64,000 nt of DNA from JBJHBP01 sp050485645 (GCA_050485645.1 JBJHBT010000008.1:82261-146260); one strand, 5' to 3'. Shown: positions 17,275 through 27,150, counted from the stretch's first letter. The notes: generated from the letters alone by a model not told the origin. A program made the numbers and translations.

Positions 17275-18057
17275 TCAGTTTTTTGCCGGCTGCGCGCTGG
17301 CCTGGTTGGCAACCGCCTGCGCGGCGGCGGCGATGGCGTCGGCGTCGCCCAGGTAGCGGCCCGGTCCGGGTGTCAGATTCGCGGTGAACTCATACACACG
17401 CGGCACGCCGGTGGGAATGTTGAACTCGGTGATGGCGTCATCGCTGATGACTTCCAGCATCTTCACCAGCGCCCGCAGGCTGTTGCCGTGCGCGGCCACC
17501 AGTACATCACGCCCGCTCATCAGGTCGGGCACGATGTGGTCTTCCCAGTAGGGCAGTACGCGATCCAGGGTCGTTTTCAGCGACTCGGTGGCCGGCAGTG
17601 CGCCGGGCGCGACACCTGCGTAACGGCGGTCATGACGTGGATGACGCGGATCGTCGGCACTCACCGGCGGCGGCGGAATGTCGTAGCTGCGGCGCCAGAT
17701 CCTGACCTGGTCCGCACCATGACGTTGCGTGGTTTCGGCCTTGTCCAGGCCCTGCAGCGCACCGTAGTGGCGCTCGTTCAGTCGCCAGTGGCGGCGCACG
17801 GGAACCCAGGTCAGCTCCATCTCATCCATGATGAGCCACAGGGTGCGGATCGCGCGCACCAGTGTCGATGTATGGGCAACATCGAAGCTGAAACCCTCCG
17901 CGGCCAGCACGCGGGCCGCATCGCGTGCTTCGCGTATGCCTTGCTCGGTGAGATCCACGTCGGTCCAGCCGGTGAACAGATTCTTGAGGTTCCATTCGCT
18001 CTGGCCGTGGCGAACGAGTATCAGGCGTCCCGGGCGGACGGTGCGGTGATCAGGCAT
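17275..18057 (-). CDS. gpmA: 2,3-bisphosphoglycerate-dependent phosphoglycerate mutase
   Basis: This 260-residue glycolytic enzyme interconverts 3- and 2-phosphoglycerate. The phosphohistidine motif is LILVRHGQSEWN (residues 12-23), followed by LFTGWTDVDLTEQG, RRHWRLNERHYGALQGLDKAET and the second histidine in VLVAAHGNSLRAL. The length and the YD segment (RRSYDIPPPP) match the dPGM class and not smaller histidine phosphatases. Confidence 0.97.
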   Translation of the reverse strand: MPDHRTVRPGRLILVRHGQSEWNLKNLFTGWTDVDLTEQGIREARDAARVLAAEGFSFDVAHTSTLVRAIRTLWLIMDEMELTWVPVRRHWRLNERHYGALQGLDKAETTQRHGADQVRIWRRSYDIPPPPVSADDPRHPRHDRRYAGVAPGALPATESLKTTLDRVLPYWEDHIVPDLMSGRDVLVAAHGNSLRALVKMLEVISDDAITEFNIPTGVPRVYEFTANLTPGPGRYLGDADAIAAAAQAVANQASAQPAKN

Positions 18058-18102
18058 GGTGCCGACGTCTCCTCTGTGTAGGTGGCAACGCAGTCTACGC
18101 TG

Positions 18103-21100
18103 TCAATGTAATCTGTCGAGTTCCCTGAGCGCCACGGACAAGGCGGAAAAACCGGGCGGTCCTGCGTTGCCAATCTCGTCGAGCAGACGTCGGACACGAA
18201 CGATCCGTTCGCGGGCGCTGCCCAGCCATTGCGCAAGCGCTGCCCTGGGCAGGCTGCGGCCGCGGTTCGCGAGTATGCTCGTCAGCAGTCGGCGATGTTC
18301 GCGTGCCAGCGTTTCGCGCAGGGCGCTGCGCGCGATCGCACTCCAGCGGTCATCCACTTTCAGTGCTTCGATCTGATCGCGCAGCCAGTCCAGTTTCAGG
18401 CCGCGGGCCAGCTCGAAGTGCAGCTCACCCACCACCCGCACCGGCAGTCTGAGTTCGCGCGCTACTTCGGCGATGTCCAGAACACGGGTGGCCACGGAGA
18501 GCGTGGCGATGCGCTGCGCGAGTGTTTCGGGCAGGCCCAGCTGTACCAGATCCGCGGTTGTGCGCTGCAGCTGGCGGCGCGCTCTGCCGCTGGCCAGTTC
18601 CGGCATGGCGGTCAGCACCTCATCGACCGCGGGCGAGAAACGTCGCACCACGGACGTGATGGTGAGATCGGCGCGATGTCTTTCCAGCAGCCAGTGCACG
18701 CTGCGTCTGAGCATGCGGCTGATCTGAAAGATCGCATCGTACTGGGTTGTGGTTTCTATCCTGCCGTCCAGGCTTTCCACACCTTGCCACAGCCTGCGCA
18801 CGTCGAATATTTCGCGGGCAATGGCGTAGGCCCTGGCAATGTCCGCCACCGATGCGCCGGTTTCTTCGGCCACGCGCAGCACGAAGAAGGGCCCCATACG
18901 GTTGATCATGCTGCTTGCAATACGCATTGCGACGATTTCGCGGCGCAGCGGGTGACGTTCCAGCAGGTCGGGGAAACGACGCACGACACGCGCCGGAAAG
19001 TAGCTGCGCAGCTCGGAGACAACGAACCGGTCATCGGGGATGTCGCTGTCCACCAGACTCGCGGTCAGCTGTATCTTTGAGTAGCTGAAGACCACCGCCA
19101 GCTCGGGGCGCGTCAGGCCACGCTGCTCCGCCCGTCGTTCCTCGATCTGCTCGTCGCTCGGCAGCTGCTCGACCTGGCGGTCCAGCAGTCCTTCTCTCTC
19201 CAGCAGGCGAATCACGCGTGCGTGTTCGCCCAGACGTTCGCGCGCACGCGATTCCAGCATCGACAACGCCTGTGTCTGCGCGTGATTGCTGGCCAGTACC
19301 GCCGAGGCGATCTGATCGGTCATCGCCGCCAGCAGACGGTTGCGGTTGTGCAGGCTCAGGCGGGCGTCATTCAGCCCCGGGTTCAGCAGAATCTTCAGAT
19401 TCACTTCCCGGTCGGAGGAGTCGACGCCACCGGAGTTGTCGATGAAGTCGGTGTTGATGCGTCCGCCACGCAGCGCGAATTCGATACGCCCGGGCTGCGT
19501 GAAGCCGAGATTGCCACCTTCGGCAACGATCCTGCAGCGAAGCTCGCTGCCGTTGACGCGGACGTTGTCGTTTGCCGGGTCGCCCGCGTCGGCATGCGAT
19601 TCATGCGTTGCCTTCACATAGGTGCCGATGCCGCCGTTCCAGAGCAGGTCCGCTGGCGCACGCAGGATGGCGCGTATCAGCTCCGGTGGCGTTACAGCCT
19701 CCGCTGTCACGCCGAGCAGTCCGCGTACCTCGGCATTGAGCTGTATCGACTTGCTGCTGCGGGCATGGATGCCGCCGCCGGCCGACAGCTTTTCGACATC
19801 GTAGTCGTCCCAGCCCGAGCGTGGCAGTTGCGCAAGCCGCTGCCTTTCGCGGAAGCTGATTTCCGGGTCCGGCGTCGGGTCGATGAAAATGTGGCGGTGA
19901 TTGAAGGCCGCTACCAGTCGTATCGAACGCGAAAGCAGCATGCCGTTGCCGAACACGTCACCGCTCATGTCACCGATACCGATCACGTTGATCGGGTCAC
20001 TCTCGGCGTCGATGCCGACTTCCCGACAGTGGCGTTTGGCGGCTTCCCATGCGCCACGCGCGGTGATGGCCATCTTCTTGTGGTCGTAGCCCGTGGAGCC
20101 GCCGGATGCAAACGCGTCGCCAAGCCAGAAGCCATACTCTTGCGCGATGCGGTTGGCGTGATCGGAGAACGTCGCGGTGCCCTTGTCGGCCGCAACCACC
20201 AGGTAGCTGTCGTCGCCGTCGCGCGCCAGCACTCGTTGCGGTCGTACCGTGCGGCCGTCGACGATGTTGTCGGTGACGTCGAGAAGGCCGCGGATGAAGT
20301 TCTCGTAGCAGGTAGCCACTTCACGCCGTGATGCTTCCGCATCATGCTCAGGTAGCCGCTTGCAGACGAAGCCGCCCTTGGCGCCGCGAGGCACGATCAC
20401 CACATTCTTGACCTGCTGGGCTTTCATCAGTCCCAGCACTTCGGTGCGAAAGTCCTCGCGCCGGTCCGACCAGCGGATGCCGCCTCTGGCAACACGTCCG
20501 CAGCGCAGGTGAACGCCCTCCATGCGCCGCGAGCAGACGAATATCTCGAACATCGGCCAGGGCCTGGGCAGCTCCGGCACTTTGGATGAGTCGAGCTTGA
20601 ACGACAGATACGGCTTGCCCTGGCCATCGGCAAGCTGGAAGAAATTGGTACGCAGCGTGGCATCGACAACAGCCTGGAACGCACGCAGGATCCGATCCTC
20701 ATCAAGCGTGCTGACCTCGTCCAGTTCCGCGCGCAGCCGGTTGCTGCTGGCGTTCAGCTGCCGCCGGCGCAGCGATGCCGACGTATCGGGGTCGAAGTGG
20801 GCATGGAAGTGATCCACCAGGGTTCGACAGAAGCGCGGGTAACGGGACAGCACCTCCTGCATGTAGTCCTGACTGAACGGCAGGCCGGTCTGGAGAATGT
20901 AGCGACTGTAGGCGCGGATCAGCGCTGCTTCGCGCCAGCTCAGGCTCGCGTTGAGAACGAAGCTGTTGAAGCGGTCATTGTCGGTGTCGCCCGCGACCAC
21001 GCGCGCGAAGCATTCATTGAATCGCTGCGTGGTGCTGTCGTCGGGCGTCGTTGCATCCGCTGGCTGCAGGATGAAGTCCTGTATCAGGAGATGATCGGTC

Positions 21101-22905
21101 CCGGGCCCCAGCGCGAAGGACTGCTCACTGACCACCTTCATGCCCATGTTCTCGAGTATCGGCAATGCCTGATACAGCGGGATGGCGCCATTGCGTCGAT
21201 AAATGCTGAAGCGCCAGGTGACGTCGGCGGTGGCATCGGACTCGATGTCGCGATGGCTCTGTGACTCCAGATGGGTCTTCAGTTCCTGCTGTTCCTGCAG
21301 CATCGCCGCTATCAGCACGATGTCGTCGGCCGCACGCTCCGCGCCGACCTCATGCCGGTAGATCGCCGGAAACAGTTCTGCATAGCGATGCAGCAACCGT
21401 AGTGCGACATCCTCGGGCAGCCGGCTGAGCAGCGCTTCGCGAACGCGCTCGTTCCAGCCGCGGACGGCCTCGCCGATCTGTTTCTGCAGTGCCGTCGTGT
21501 CGGGAGCCGTGTCGGCGCTGTCGGGCGCCTTGCGAATGGTCACCGCGAGGCGTGCCAGCGTGGACTCGGACAGCGTGACTTCCGTCTCCGCTTCGACGCC
21601 GGAGAAACCGTCCTGGAGAATCCGCTCGACATGCCTGCGTGTTGCAACGGTATACAGATCGCGCGGCATGTAAACGAGGCATGAGTAGAAGCGTCCGAAG
21701 GGATCTCGTCGCCAGAACAGACGCACCCGGTGGCGCTCCTGAAGTCCCAGAATGCCGAGGCTGATGCGTGTCAGGTCTTCGACGCTGATCTGGAACAGGT
21801 CGTCGCGAGGGAATGTATCCAGAATATGCTGCAGCCGCCTGCCGCGATGACTGCGGTGATCAATGGCGAATCGTGCGAACACCTCATCGACCTTGCGCCT
21901 GATCAGCGGCACGTTGCGCGGACGTCTGTGGTAGGCGTCCGATGTGAACAGCCCGAGGAAACGGCGTTCCGCCACCGGTTTGCCACTGCGCCCGAACACC
22001 TTGACGCCGATGTAGTCCAGCCGTGCCGGCCGGTGCACCGTTGAGCGCACCGCGATCTTGGTAACCACCAGCGGGTTGCCGGAACGCGCCTCATCGCGTG
22101 CCACACCGGTCAGCGTAAGGCTCTCCGGCACGCGCAGTGAGGGCCGCAGGATGCCCAGCCCGGTATCCGGGCGCGGCACCAGCCTGTCCGATCGCGCGCC
22201 GCGAACCAGCGACTGCTCGCGATATCCCAGCAGCGTGAAGTGATCGTCCGCCAGCCAGTCAAGAAACGCGCAGCTCTCTTCGAGCAGGGCATCGGGTTTC
22301 GTGCTCCGGGCACGCAGCTGGCTGCTGCTGTCGCGCAATCTGTCGAGCATCTCGGGCCAGTCTTCGACAGCGCTGCGTACGTCGTTCAGCGTGCCGTGCA
22401 GTGCACTCTCGATGTGTTGCAGCACAGCCGGTTCTGTTTCGCGCGCCACCTCCATGTGGATCAGGGATTCGCGCAGGTGATCGTCCGCCGCTGTTGCCCG
22501 CCAGTTCGTCAGGCGGCCGCGACCGTCCCGTGCGACGTGGATGATGGGATGCAGTGTCAGGTGAATGGCATGCCCGAGTGCGTTCAGCCGCATCGTGATG
22601 GAATCGATGAGAAAGGGCATGTCGTCATTGACGACCTGCACGACGGTGCGCGGTGAATGCCAGCCGTGCGTGCGCTCGTCGGGGTTGAAGGCACGCACCA
22701 GCGCAGTGCCGGGCCTGCGCGTACGTGCCCAGACCAGGTGGTCGAGCGCCGCGGCGGCGCGGATTCGCGGATCTCCGGCCAGGTCTTCCGCGGATACATG
22801 TGCGAAGTACTGCTCGAGAAAGCGGGCCCGGTTCAGTGGCAGTCTGGCCGGCAGCCGCAGGCCTCGCGCCGCACCGCAGATGTTGCTGATCAATTCGTCA
22901 CGCAC
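18103..22905 (-). CDS. gdhB: NAD-specific glutamate dehydrogenase, 180-kDa class
   Basis: This 1600-residue enzyme oxidatively deaminates glutamate to 2-oxoglutarate in amino-acid catabolism. The N-terminal 600 residues are the regulatory ACT-like region of the large GDHs (VVQVVNDDMPFLIDSITMRL). The catalytic dehydrogenase core carries the substrate lysine in VIVPRGAKGGFVCKR and the nucleotide region with IGDMSGDVFGNGMLLS, followed by the long C-terminal helical domain. Length agrees with GDH-180 of Pseudomonas, Xanthomonas and Caulobacter. It stands alone between gpmA and zapE on the same strand. The gene symbol follows Pseudomonas usage. Confidence 0.96.
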   Translation of the reverse strand: MRDELISNICGAARGLRLPARLPLNRARFLEQYFAHVSAEDLAGDPRIRAAAALDHLVWARTRRPGTALVRAFNPDERTHGWHSPRTVVQVVNDDMPFLIDSITMRLNALGHAIHLTLHPIIHVARDGRGRLTNWRATAADDHLRESLIHMEVARETEPAVLQHIESALHGTLNDVRSAVEDWPEMLDRLRDSSSQLRARSTKPDALLEESCAFLDWLADDHFTLLGYREQSLVRGARSDRLVPRPDTGLGILRPSLRVPESLTLTGVARDEARSGNPLVVTKIAVRSTVHRPARLDYIGVKVFGRSGKPVAERRFLGLFTSDAYHRRPRNVPLIRRKVDEVFARFAIDHRSHRGRRLQHILDTFPRDDLFQISVEDLTRISLGILGLQERHRVRLFWRRDPFGRFYSCLVYMPRDLYTVATRRHVERILQDGFSGVEAETEVTLSESTLARLAVTIRKAPDSADTAPDTTALQKQIGEAVRGWNERVREALLSRLPEDVALRLLHRYAELFPAIYRHEVGAERAADDIVLIAAMLQEQQELKTHLESQSHRDIESDATADVTWRFSIYRRNGAIPLYQALPILENMGMKVVSEQSFALGPGTDHLLIQDFILQPADATTPDDSTTQRFNECFARVVAGDTDNDRFNSFVLNASLSWREAALIRAYSRYILQTGLPFSQDYMQEVLSRYPRFCRTLVDHFHAHFDPDTSASLRRRQLNASSNRLRAELDEVSTLDEDRILRAFQAVVDATLRTNFFQLADGQGKPYLSFKLDSSKVPELPRPWPMFEIFVCSRRMEGVHLRCGRVARGGIRWSDRREDFRTEVLGLMKAQQVKNVVIVPRGAKGGFVCKRLPEHDAEASRREVATCYENFIRGLLDVTDNIVDGRTVRPQRVLARDGDDSYLVVAADKGTATFSDHANRIAQEYGFWLGDAFASGGSTGYDHKKMAITARGAWEAAKRHCREVGIDAESDPINVIGIGDMSGDVFGNGMLLSRSIRLVAAFNHRHIFIDPTPDPEISFRERQRLAQLPRSGWDDYDVEKLSAGGGIHARSSKSIQLNAEVRGLLGVTAEAVTPPELIRAILRAPADLLWNGGIGTYVKATHESHADAGDPANDNVRVNGSELRCRIVAEGGNLGFTQPGRIEFALRGGRINTDFIDNSGGVDSSDREVNLKILLNPGLNDARLSLHNRNRLLAAMTDQIASAVLASNHAQTQALSMLESRARERLGEHARVIRLLEREGLLDRQVEQLPSDEQIEERRAEQRGLTRPELAVVFSYSKIQLTASLVDSDIPDDRFVVSELRSYFPARVVRRFPDLLERHPLRREIVAMRIASSMINRMGPFFVLRVAEETGASVADIARAYAIAREIFDVRRLWQGVESLDGRIETTTQYDAIFQISRMLRRSVHWLLERHRADLTITSVVRRFSPAVDEVLTAMPELASGRARRQLQRTTADLVQLGLPETLAQRIATLSVATRVLDIAEVARELRLPVRVVGELHFELARGLKLDWLRDQIEALKVDDRWSAIARSALRETLAREHRRLLTSILANRGRSLPRAALAQWLGSARERIVRVRRLLDEIGNAGPPGFSALSVALRELDRLH

Positions 22906-22933
22906 CGCCGTCTCCCCTGATGTCGGACACCGT

Positions 22934-24037
22934 TCATGGCCGGTGTTCGGTGGCCAGATACTCGCGGCTCTGCATTTCCTGCAGACGGCTGGCGGTGCGC
23001 TGGAACTCGTGAGTCAGGCGCGTGCCACCGTACAGGTCATGTATCGGTACGGCCGCTGTGAGGATCAGTTTGACGCGCCTGTCGTAGAACTCATCCACCA
23101 GCGCAATGAATCGTCGTGCCTCGTTCTCCAGTGTCGCGTCGAAACGCGGTACGCCCCAGATCAGCACGGTTTGGTAGAGCCTGGAGAGCTCCACGTAGTC
23201 GGCCTGGCTGCGGGGGCCAGCGCAGATTTCGCCAAAATCGAACCAGATCACACCGTCCGCCGTCTTGCGGCACACAACACGGCGGCCCAGCACATCGATA
23301 TGCCCGTTCCAGACTCCGGCATCGGGTGCGATCGCATCGAAATACTGCTCCATGCGCAGTTCGGCCTCGTCCGTCAGGGGGGTCTGGTAGACGTCGGTCT
23401 TCTCCAGTACCCGCAGCCGATAGTCCGTTGGCCCGTCCAGATGGACGATGCGGGTGTGTCTTTCGATCAGTTCGATGGCCGGGACGAAGCGCGCACGCTG
23501 CAGGCCGTCGCGATACAGATCCTGTGGCGCGAGATTGGATGTGGCGGTCAGTGTCACTCCACGCTCGAACAGGGCCGCGATCAGATTGCCGATGATCATG
23601 GCGTCGGTGATATCGGTGACAGCCAGTTCGTCGAAGCAGATGATGCGGGTGTCCTGCGCCAGTCGCGCGGCCACGAGCGTCAGCGGATCGCGGTGGTCGC
23701 GGACCTGCTGCAACAGTTTGTGTGCGGTGCCCATGAAGCGATGGAAGTGCAGCCGTCGTTTGTCGCGGAACGGCAGGCAGTCGAAAAACATGTCCATCAG
23801 CAGGGTCTTGCCGCGACCAACGCCACCCCACAGATAGACGCCGCATTCCGGTCCGCGCGCTTTTTTTGACCAGCGCGCCAGCGCACGCGACAGTGCGGGC
23901 CGGCGTGGTTGCGCCGCCACCAGATCGTCATAGAGGCGTTGCAGTTCCGTGACGGCGCGCGCCTGATTCGGGTCGGGGTGGAGCAGACCGTTGTCGAGAC
24001 GTTCACGATAGGCGGCAAGCGGATTGGTCGATGACAT
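22934..24037 (-). CDS. zapE: Cell division protein ZapE (AFG1-like ATPase)
   Basis: This 367-residue AAA-type ATPase acts at the division septum on FtsZ bundles. The Walker A motif is VYLWGGVGRGKTLLMDMFFD, the Walker B is IICFDELAVTDITDAMI, and sensor/arginine segments follow in LTATSNLAPQDLY and the C-terminal FDRRVKLILTAAVP. The frame extends to 24091, but family members begin with a short stretch before PLxxY, so the ATG at 24037 (MSSTNPLAAYRERLD) is preferred. It lies 28 bases after the GDH start region on the same strand. Confidence 0.95.
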   Translation of the reverse strand: MSSTNPLAAYRERLDNGLLHPDPNQARAVTELQRLYDDLVAAQPRRPALSRALARWSKKARGPECGVYLWGGVGRGKTLLMDMFFDCLPFRDKRRLHFHRFMGTAHKLLQQVRDHRDPLTLVAARLAQDTRIICFDELAVTDITDAMIIGNLIAALFERGVTLTATSNLAPQDLYRDGLQRARFVPAIELIERHTRIVHLDGPTDYRLRVLEKTDVYQTPLTDEAELRMEQYFDAIAPDAGVWNGHIDVLGRRVVCRKTADGVIWFDFGEICAGPRSQADYVELSRLYQTVLIWGVPRFDATLENEARRFIALVDEFYDRRVKLILTAAVPIHDLYGGTRLTHEFQRTASRLQEMQSREYLATEHRP

Positions 24038-24154
24038 TGCTGCTATTCTGCCTGATGTTGCATTCCGCGCCTGCATCGCGCCGACAGCCATCCGAAACGG
24101 AACCCGGCTGTCTGCGGCCGTGCGGCGGCGGGCGCCATCCGACCGCGGGCGCCA

Positions 24155-25129
24155 CTACGTACGAAACCGGTTCGCCTTGCCGTTGCCGTCCAGCGGGTCG
24201 CTGCCACTGTCATCGCGGTTGTCGTTGTCGTTGTCGTTGTCGTTGCCATTGCCGATGCCGTCGACGGCGGCCGGCTCATCCGGTGTCGGGAAATCCAGGT
24301 CGGGCTCGCCCAGGCGGGCGAGAATCGCATGCCGCGACGCCTGCATCAGATTGCGTGCGGTGTCGTGCTGATGCGGATCCAGCGCCGGGCACACATGTAC
24401 CGAAAGCGATCCGGGTGCGGACAGAAACGCGCCCGCCGGCAGCTTCGCCCGGGATCCGCGAATCACCACCGGTATCACCGGCAGTCCGGCACGGAATGCG
24501 GCGCCGAACGCGCCGGGGTGGAAGCGGCGCAGCCCCGGTGGCGCGGCGAACGTGCCTTCCGGAAACAGGGCCAGGGCGTCGCCGTTGCGGGCCGCATGCA
24601 CCAGCCGCCGTACGATGCGGTTGCGGTGGGAGCTGTCGCCGCGATTGACGAACTCCGACCCCAGCCGCCGTAGCAGGAACCCTGCCACCGGAAAGTTCGC
24701 CATGTCGTGCTTGATCAGGAAAGTGAACTGCGGTGGCAGTACCGCAGTGAGAATGATGCCGTCCAGATAGCTGGCGTGGTTGGCGACGACGACGCACACC
24801 TGATCGGATGCCAGCTTCTCCCCGGTGAGCCGGATGGGGCATCCGATCAGCAGGAAGAACAGCTGTGCACCCCGGCGTGCGATTTGTCGCCGGCGGTGCA
24901 CATCGGGCGCCAGCGCCGCGAGGCAGATCACCGGCAGTACACAGGCCAGCAGTGCCAGCCAGGCATAGCTGCCATACACGGCTCTGAACAGGCGGTTGGT
25001 TGCGGCAGGTTGCACGGTTATGTCAAAACGATCACAGGTTGCGGCCGCGACACAGGTTGTGGCTGCGGGGGGGTCTGTGACTGAATTCTCTTTATGTAAA
25101 TGGCCGGAACCTTTTGTGAAGCCGGTCAC
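24155..25129 (-). CDS. 1-acyl-sn-glycerol-3-phosphate acyltransferase (PlsC-like) with Asn-Asp repeat tail
   Basis: This is a membrane acyltransferase of about 324 residues that transfers acyl groups to lysophosphatidate-like acceptors. Hydrophobic segments (YAWLALLACVLPVICLAALA) precede the catalytic block VVVANHASYLDG (the H-x4-D motif) and ALFPEGTF. The C-terminus is unusual: after PTPDEPAAVDG comes a GNGNDNDNDNDN run encoded by an imperfect hexanucleotide repeat. No ATG exists before the catalytic region; GTG at 25129 is the longest start and GTG at 25015 an alternative, so the N-terminus is uncertain. Confidence 0.85.
   Translation of the reverse strand: MTGFTKGSGHLHKENSVTDPPAATTCVAAATCDRFDITVQPAATNRLFRAVYGSYAWLALLACVLPVICLAALAPDVHRRRQIARRGAQLFFLLIGCPIRLTGEKLASDQVCVVVANHASYLDGIILTAVLPPQFTFLIKHDMANFPVAGFLLRRLGSEFVNRGDSSHRNRIVRRLVHAARNGDALALFPEGTFAAPPGLRRFHPGAFGAAFRAGLPVIPVVIRGSRAKLPAGAFLSAPGSLSVHVCPALDPHQHDTARNLMQASRHAILARLGEPDLDFPTPDEPAAVDGIGNGNDNDNDNDNRDDSGSDPLDGNGKANRFRT
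24218..24246. repeat. Hexanucleotide tandem repeat inside acyltransferase gene
   Basis: About four and a half tandem copies of GTTGTC (plus strand) lie in the 3' part of the acyltransferase gene and encode alternating Asn-Asp on the minus strand. Copy-number change would be in frame and lengthen or shorten the acidic tail. Confidence 0.75.
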
Positions 25130-25174
25130 GCGCCCCGCGATGCCGCTGTTTCATACTCGAATCGCACCCGTCAC

Positions 25175-25213
25175 GCACCGTCGGTCATGCACCGCGCACC
25201 GTCGGTGATGCAC
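25175..25213. repeat. Tandem 18-bp direct repeat upstream of plsC-like and xerD genes
   Basis: Two 18-base copies (25175-25192 and 25196-25213) differ at one base and are separated by CGC. Each contains GCACCG and a GTGCAT-like palindromic part. They lie in the divergent region between the acyltransferase and xerD and could be a regulator-binding site; no known operator was recognised. Confidence 0.55.
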
Positions 25214-25361
25214 GGTGATGGTGGTGGAGGATAAGCGCAAAGCGCTGAATTATAGATGAATTCGTTCCATTCGGTGCGGCCGCCTCGCTGTCGACGGAAT
25301 GGCCGGCGGCAGAACGGATGGCCGCACTGACGTAAACCGCGAACAAGATTGTCGATTGAGA

Positions 25362-26309
25362 ATGGTTCACAGTTTCTTGCACAAGGACACCGCAACTCGG
25401 CCCGTGACGTCTGTCTCCAGCGACCCGAAACTGTCGATAGACCGTTTTCTGGACGCGATCTGGATGGAACGGGGACTGTCCGACAATACGCTGGGTGCGT
25501 ATCGGGCGGATCTGCTTGCGCTGAGTCAGCGGCTGACCTCCCGTGGCGTGGATCTGGTCGACGCCAGTCGCGCCGATCTGCTTGACTACATTGCCTGGCG
25601 CGTGGACGGTGGCGCCAAACCTCGATCAACCGCGCGGCAGCTGTCCAGCTTCCGTCGCTTCTATCGCTACCTGCTGCGTGAGGGTGCCATCAGCGAGGAT
25701 CCCACCGCACAGATTGCCATGCCCAAGATCGGCCGTGCGCTGCCCCAATCCCTGACCGAAGCTGAGGTGGAATCGCTGCTGTGTGCGCCGGTGGTGTCGG
25801 ATCCGTTGGGCCATCGTGACAGGGCCATGCTGGAAGTGCTGTATGCCACCGGTGTGCGGGTATCGGAGCTGATCAACCTGAAGCTGACCCAGTTGAACCT
25901 GAATCAGGGCGTGCTGCGCATCATCGGTAAGGGTGATCGTGAACGGCTGATTCCACTGGGCGACGAGGCGCAGGGCTGGCTGTCGGAATTCATCGACGGT
26001 CCGCGGACAGAGATACTGCTCGAACGCCAGAGCGACTACCTGTTCCCGACCCGTCGCGGTGATCGCATGACGCGCCAGGCCTTCTGGCACATCATCAAGC
26101 GCTACGGCAGGAAATCCGGTATCCACAAGAAGCTGTCCCCGCATACCGTCCGGCACGCCTTCGCCACGCACCTGCTGAACAATGGCGCCGACCTGCGCGT
26201 CGTGCAGCTGCTGCTGGGGCACAGTGACGTGTCCACCACGCAGATCTATACCCACGTGGCCCGCGAGCGCATGAAGGATCTGCACAGCCGGCATCATCCG
26301 CGCGGCTGA
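25362..26309 (+). CDS. xerD: Site-specific tyrosine recombinase XerD
   Basis: This roughly 315-residue recombinase works with XerC at the chromosome dimer resolution site. The N-terminal core-binding domain (FLDAIWMERGLSDNTLGAY) is followed by the catalytic domain with Arg in LYATGVRVSELI, Lys in RIIGKGDRE, HTVRH, LLLGHSD and the nucleophile Tyr in TQIYTHVARER. C-terminal similarity to E. coli XerD is very high (HHPRG against HHPRA), which separates it from XerC. Starts at 25299 (ATG), 25362 (ATG) and 25404 (GTG) are all in frame; 25362 is a compromise, and 25404 would give the classical length of about 300. It is followed by dsbC, as in many gammaproteobacteria. Confidence 0.95.
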   Translation: MVHSFLHKDTATRPVTSVSSDPKLSIDRFLDAIWMERGLSDNTLGAYRADLLALSQRLTSRGVDLVDASRADLLDYIAWRVDGGAKPRSTARQLSSFRRFYRYLLREGAISEDPTAQIAMPKIGRALPQSLTEAEVESLLCAPVVSDPLGHRDRAMLEVLYATGVRVSELINLKLTQLNLNQGVLRIIGKGDRERLIPLGDEAQGWLSEFIDGPRTEILLERQSDYLFPTRRGDRMTRQAFWHIIKRYGRKSGIHKKLSPHTVRHAFATHLLNNGADLRVVQLLLGHSDVSTTQIYTHVARERMKDLHSRHHPRG

Positions 26310-26394
26310 ATCACCACATCTGCTAGAATCACTACCGCTTCTTCAGGCCTACAAGCGGGTAGCGTGCCCACGGCGCGTCCCGGGGAGACGCTCA

Positions 26395-27150
26395 GTGTCG
26401 TACACGGATTTGCGTTGCGTATTGGCGTGGTCGGCCACGGTGCTGCTGCTGACCGTATCGGCGGCGGTGTCCGCCGAAGAATCCGCCGCCCCGGTCCCTG
26501 TTGATGAACTGGCGGCGCTGCTTCCCGGCGTGGAACCGGAGGACATCAGCGATGCGCCGGTGGCCGGTTTCTATCAGATCGTGCTCGGTGCGGAGGTCGC
26601 CTACGTCAGCAAGGACGGCCGCTACGTGTTTCAGGGCGAGATCTTCGATCTTCAGCTGGGCGAGAATCTCACCGACAGGACGCGCTCGCAATCCCGTCTC
26701 GGTCTGCTCGACGACGTTGATCCGGAAACGATGATCGTGTTCTCGCCAGCCAACGGTGATGTGCGGCATTCAATCTATGTGTTCACCGATGTGGACTGTG
26801 GCTACTGTCGTCAGTTTCACCGCGACATCGACAAAGTCACCGCGCTGGGCATCGAGGTGCGGTACCTGGCGTACCCGCGCGGTGGCGCCGGCACCGACAG
26901 CTGGTCCAAGGCCGACACCGTCTGGTGCGCGGACGACCGTCATCAGGCACTTACCCAGGCCAAGCTCGGCGTGCGCCTGGCCGCCGCTTCCTGCGATGCC
27001 ACGCCGGTGGACGATCACTTCAACCTGGGCATACGCGTGGGTCTGCGTGGCACACCGGCGATCTACACGTCATCCGGAGAGCTGATTGGCGGCTATCTGT
27101 CGCCCGCGGCGCTGGCCGAGCGGTTTGGCGGGAATGCGACAACCGAGTAA
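26395..27150 (+). CDS. dsbC: Periplasmic thiol:disulfide interchange protein DsbC
   Basis: This is a 251-residue disulfide isomerase. It has a signal peptide (residues 1-27, ending AVSAEE), an N-terminal dimerisation domain (DAPVAGFYQIVLGAEVAYVS) and a thioredoxin fold with the active site FTDVDCGYCRQFHRD. The structural cis-proline (RGTPAIYT) and the second cysteine pair (WCADD, SCDAT) follow the DsbC pattern. Translation starts at GTG (26395), 12-15 bases after a GGGGAG ribosome site. The xerD-dsbC neighbourhood is the usual one. Electrons would come from a DsbD not in this window. Confidence 0.95.
   Translation: MSYTDLRCVLAWSATVLLLTVSAAVSAEESAAPVPVDELAALLPGVEPEDISDAPVAGFYQIVLGAEVAYVSKDGRYVFQGEIFDLQLGENLTDRTRSQSRLGLLDDVDPETMIVFSPANGDVRHSIYVFTDVDCGYCRQFHRDIDKVTALGIEVRYLAYPRGGAGTDSWSKADTVWCADDRHQALTQAKLGVRLAAASCDATPVDDHFNLGIRVGLRGTPAIYTSSGELIGGYLSPAALAERFGGNATTE

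Noticed and set aside
24218..24246. Repeat read as a CRISPR array
   Set aside because: The unit is six bases, has no spacers and lies inside a coding frame.
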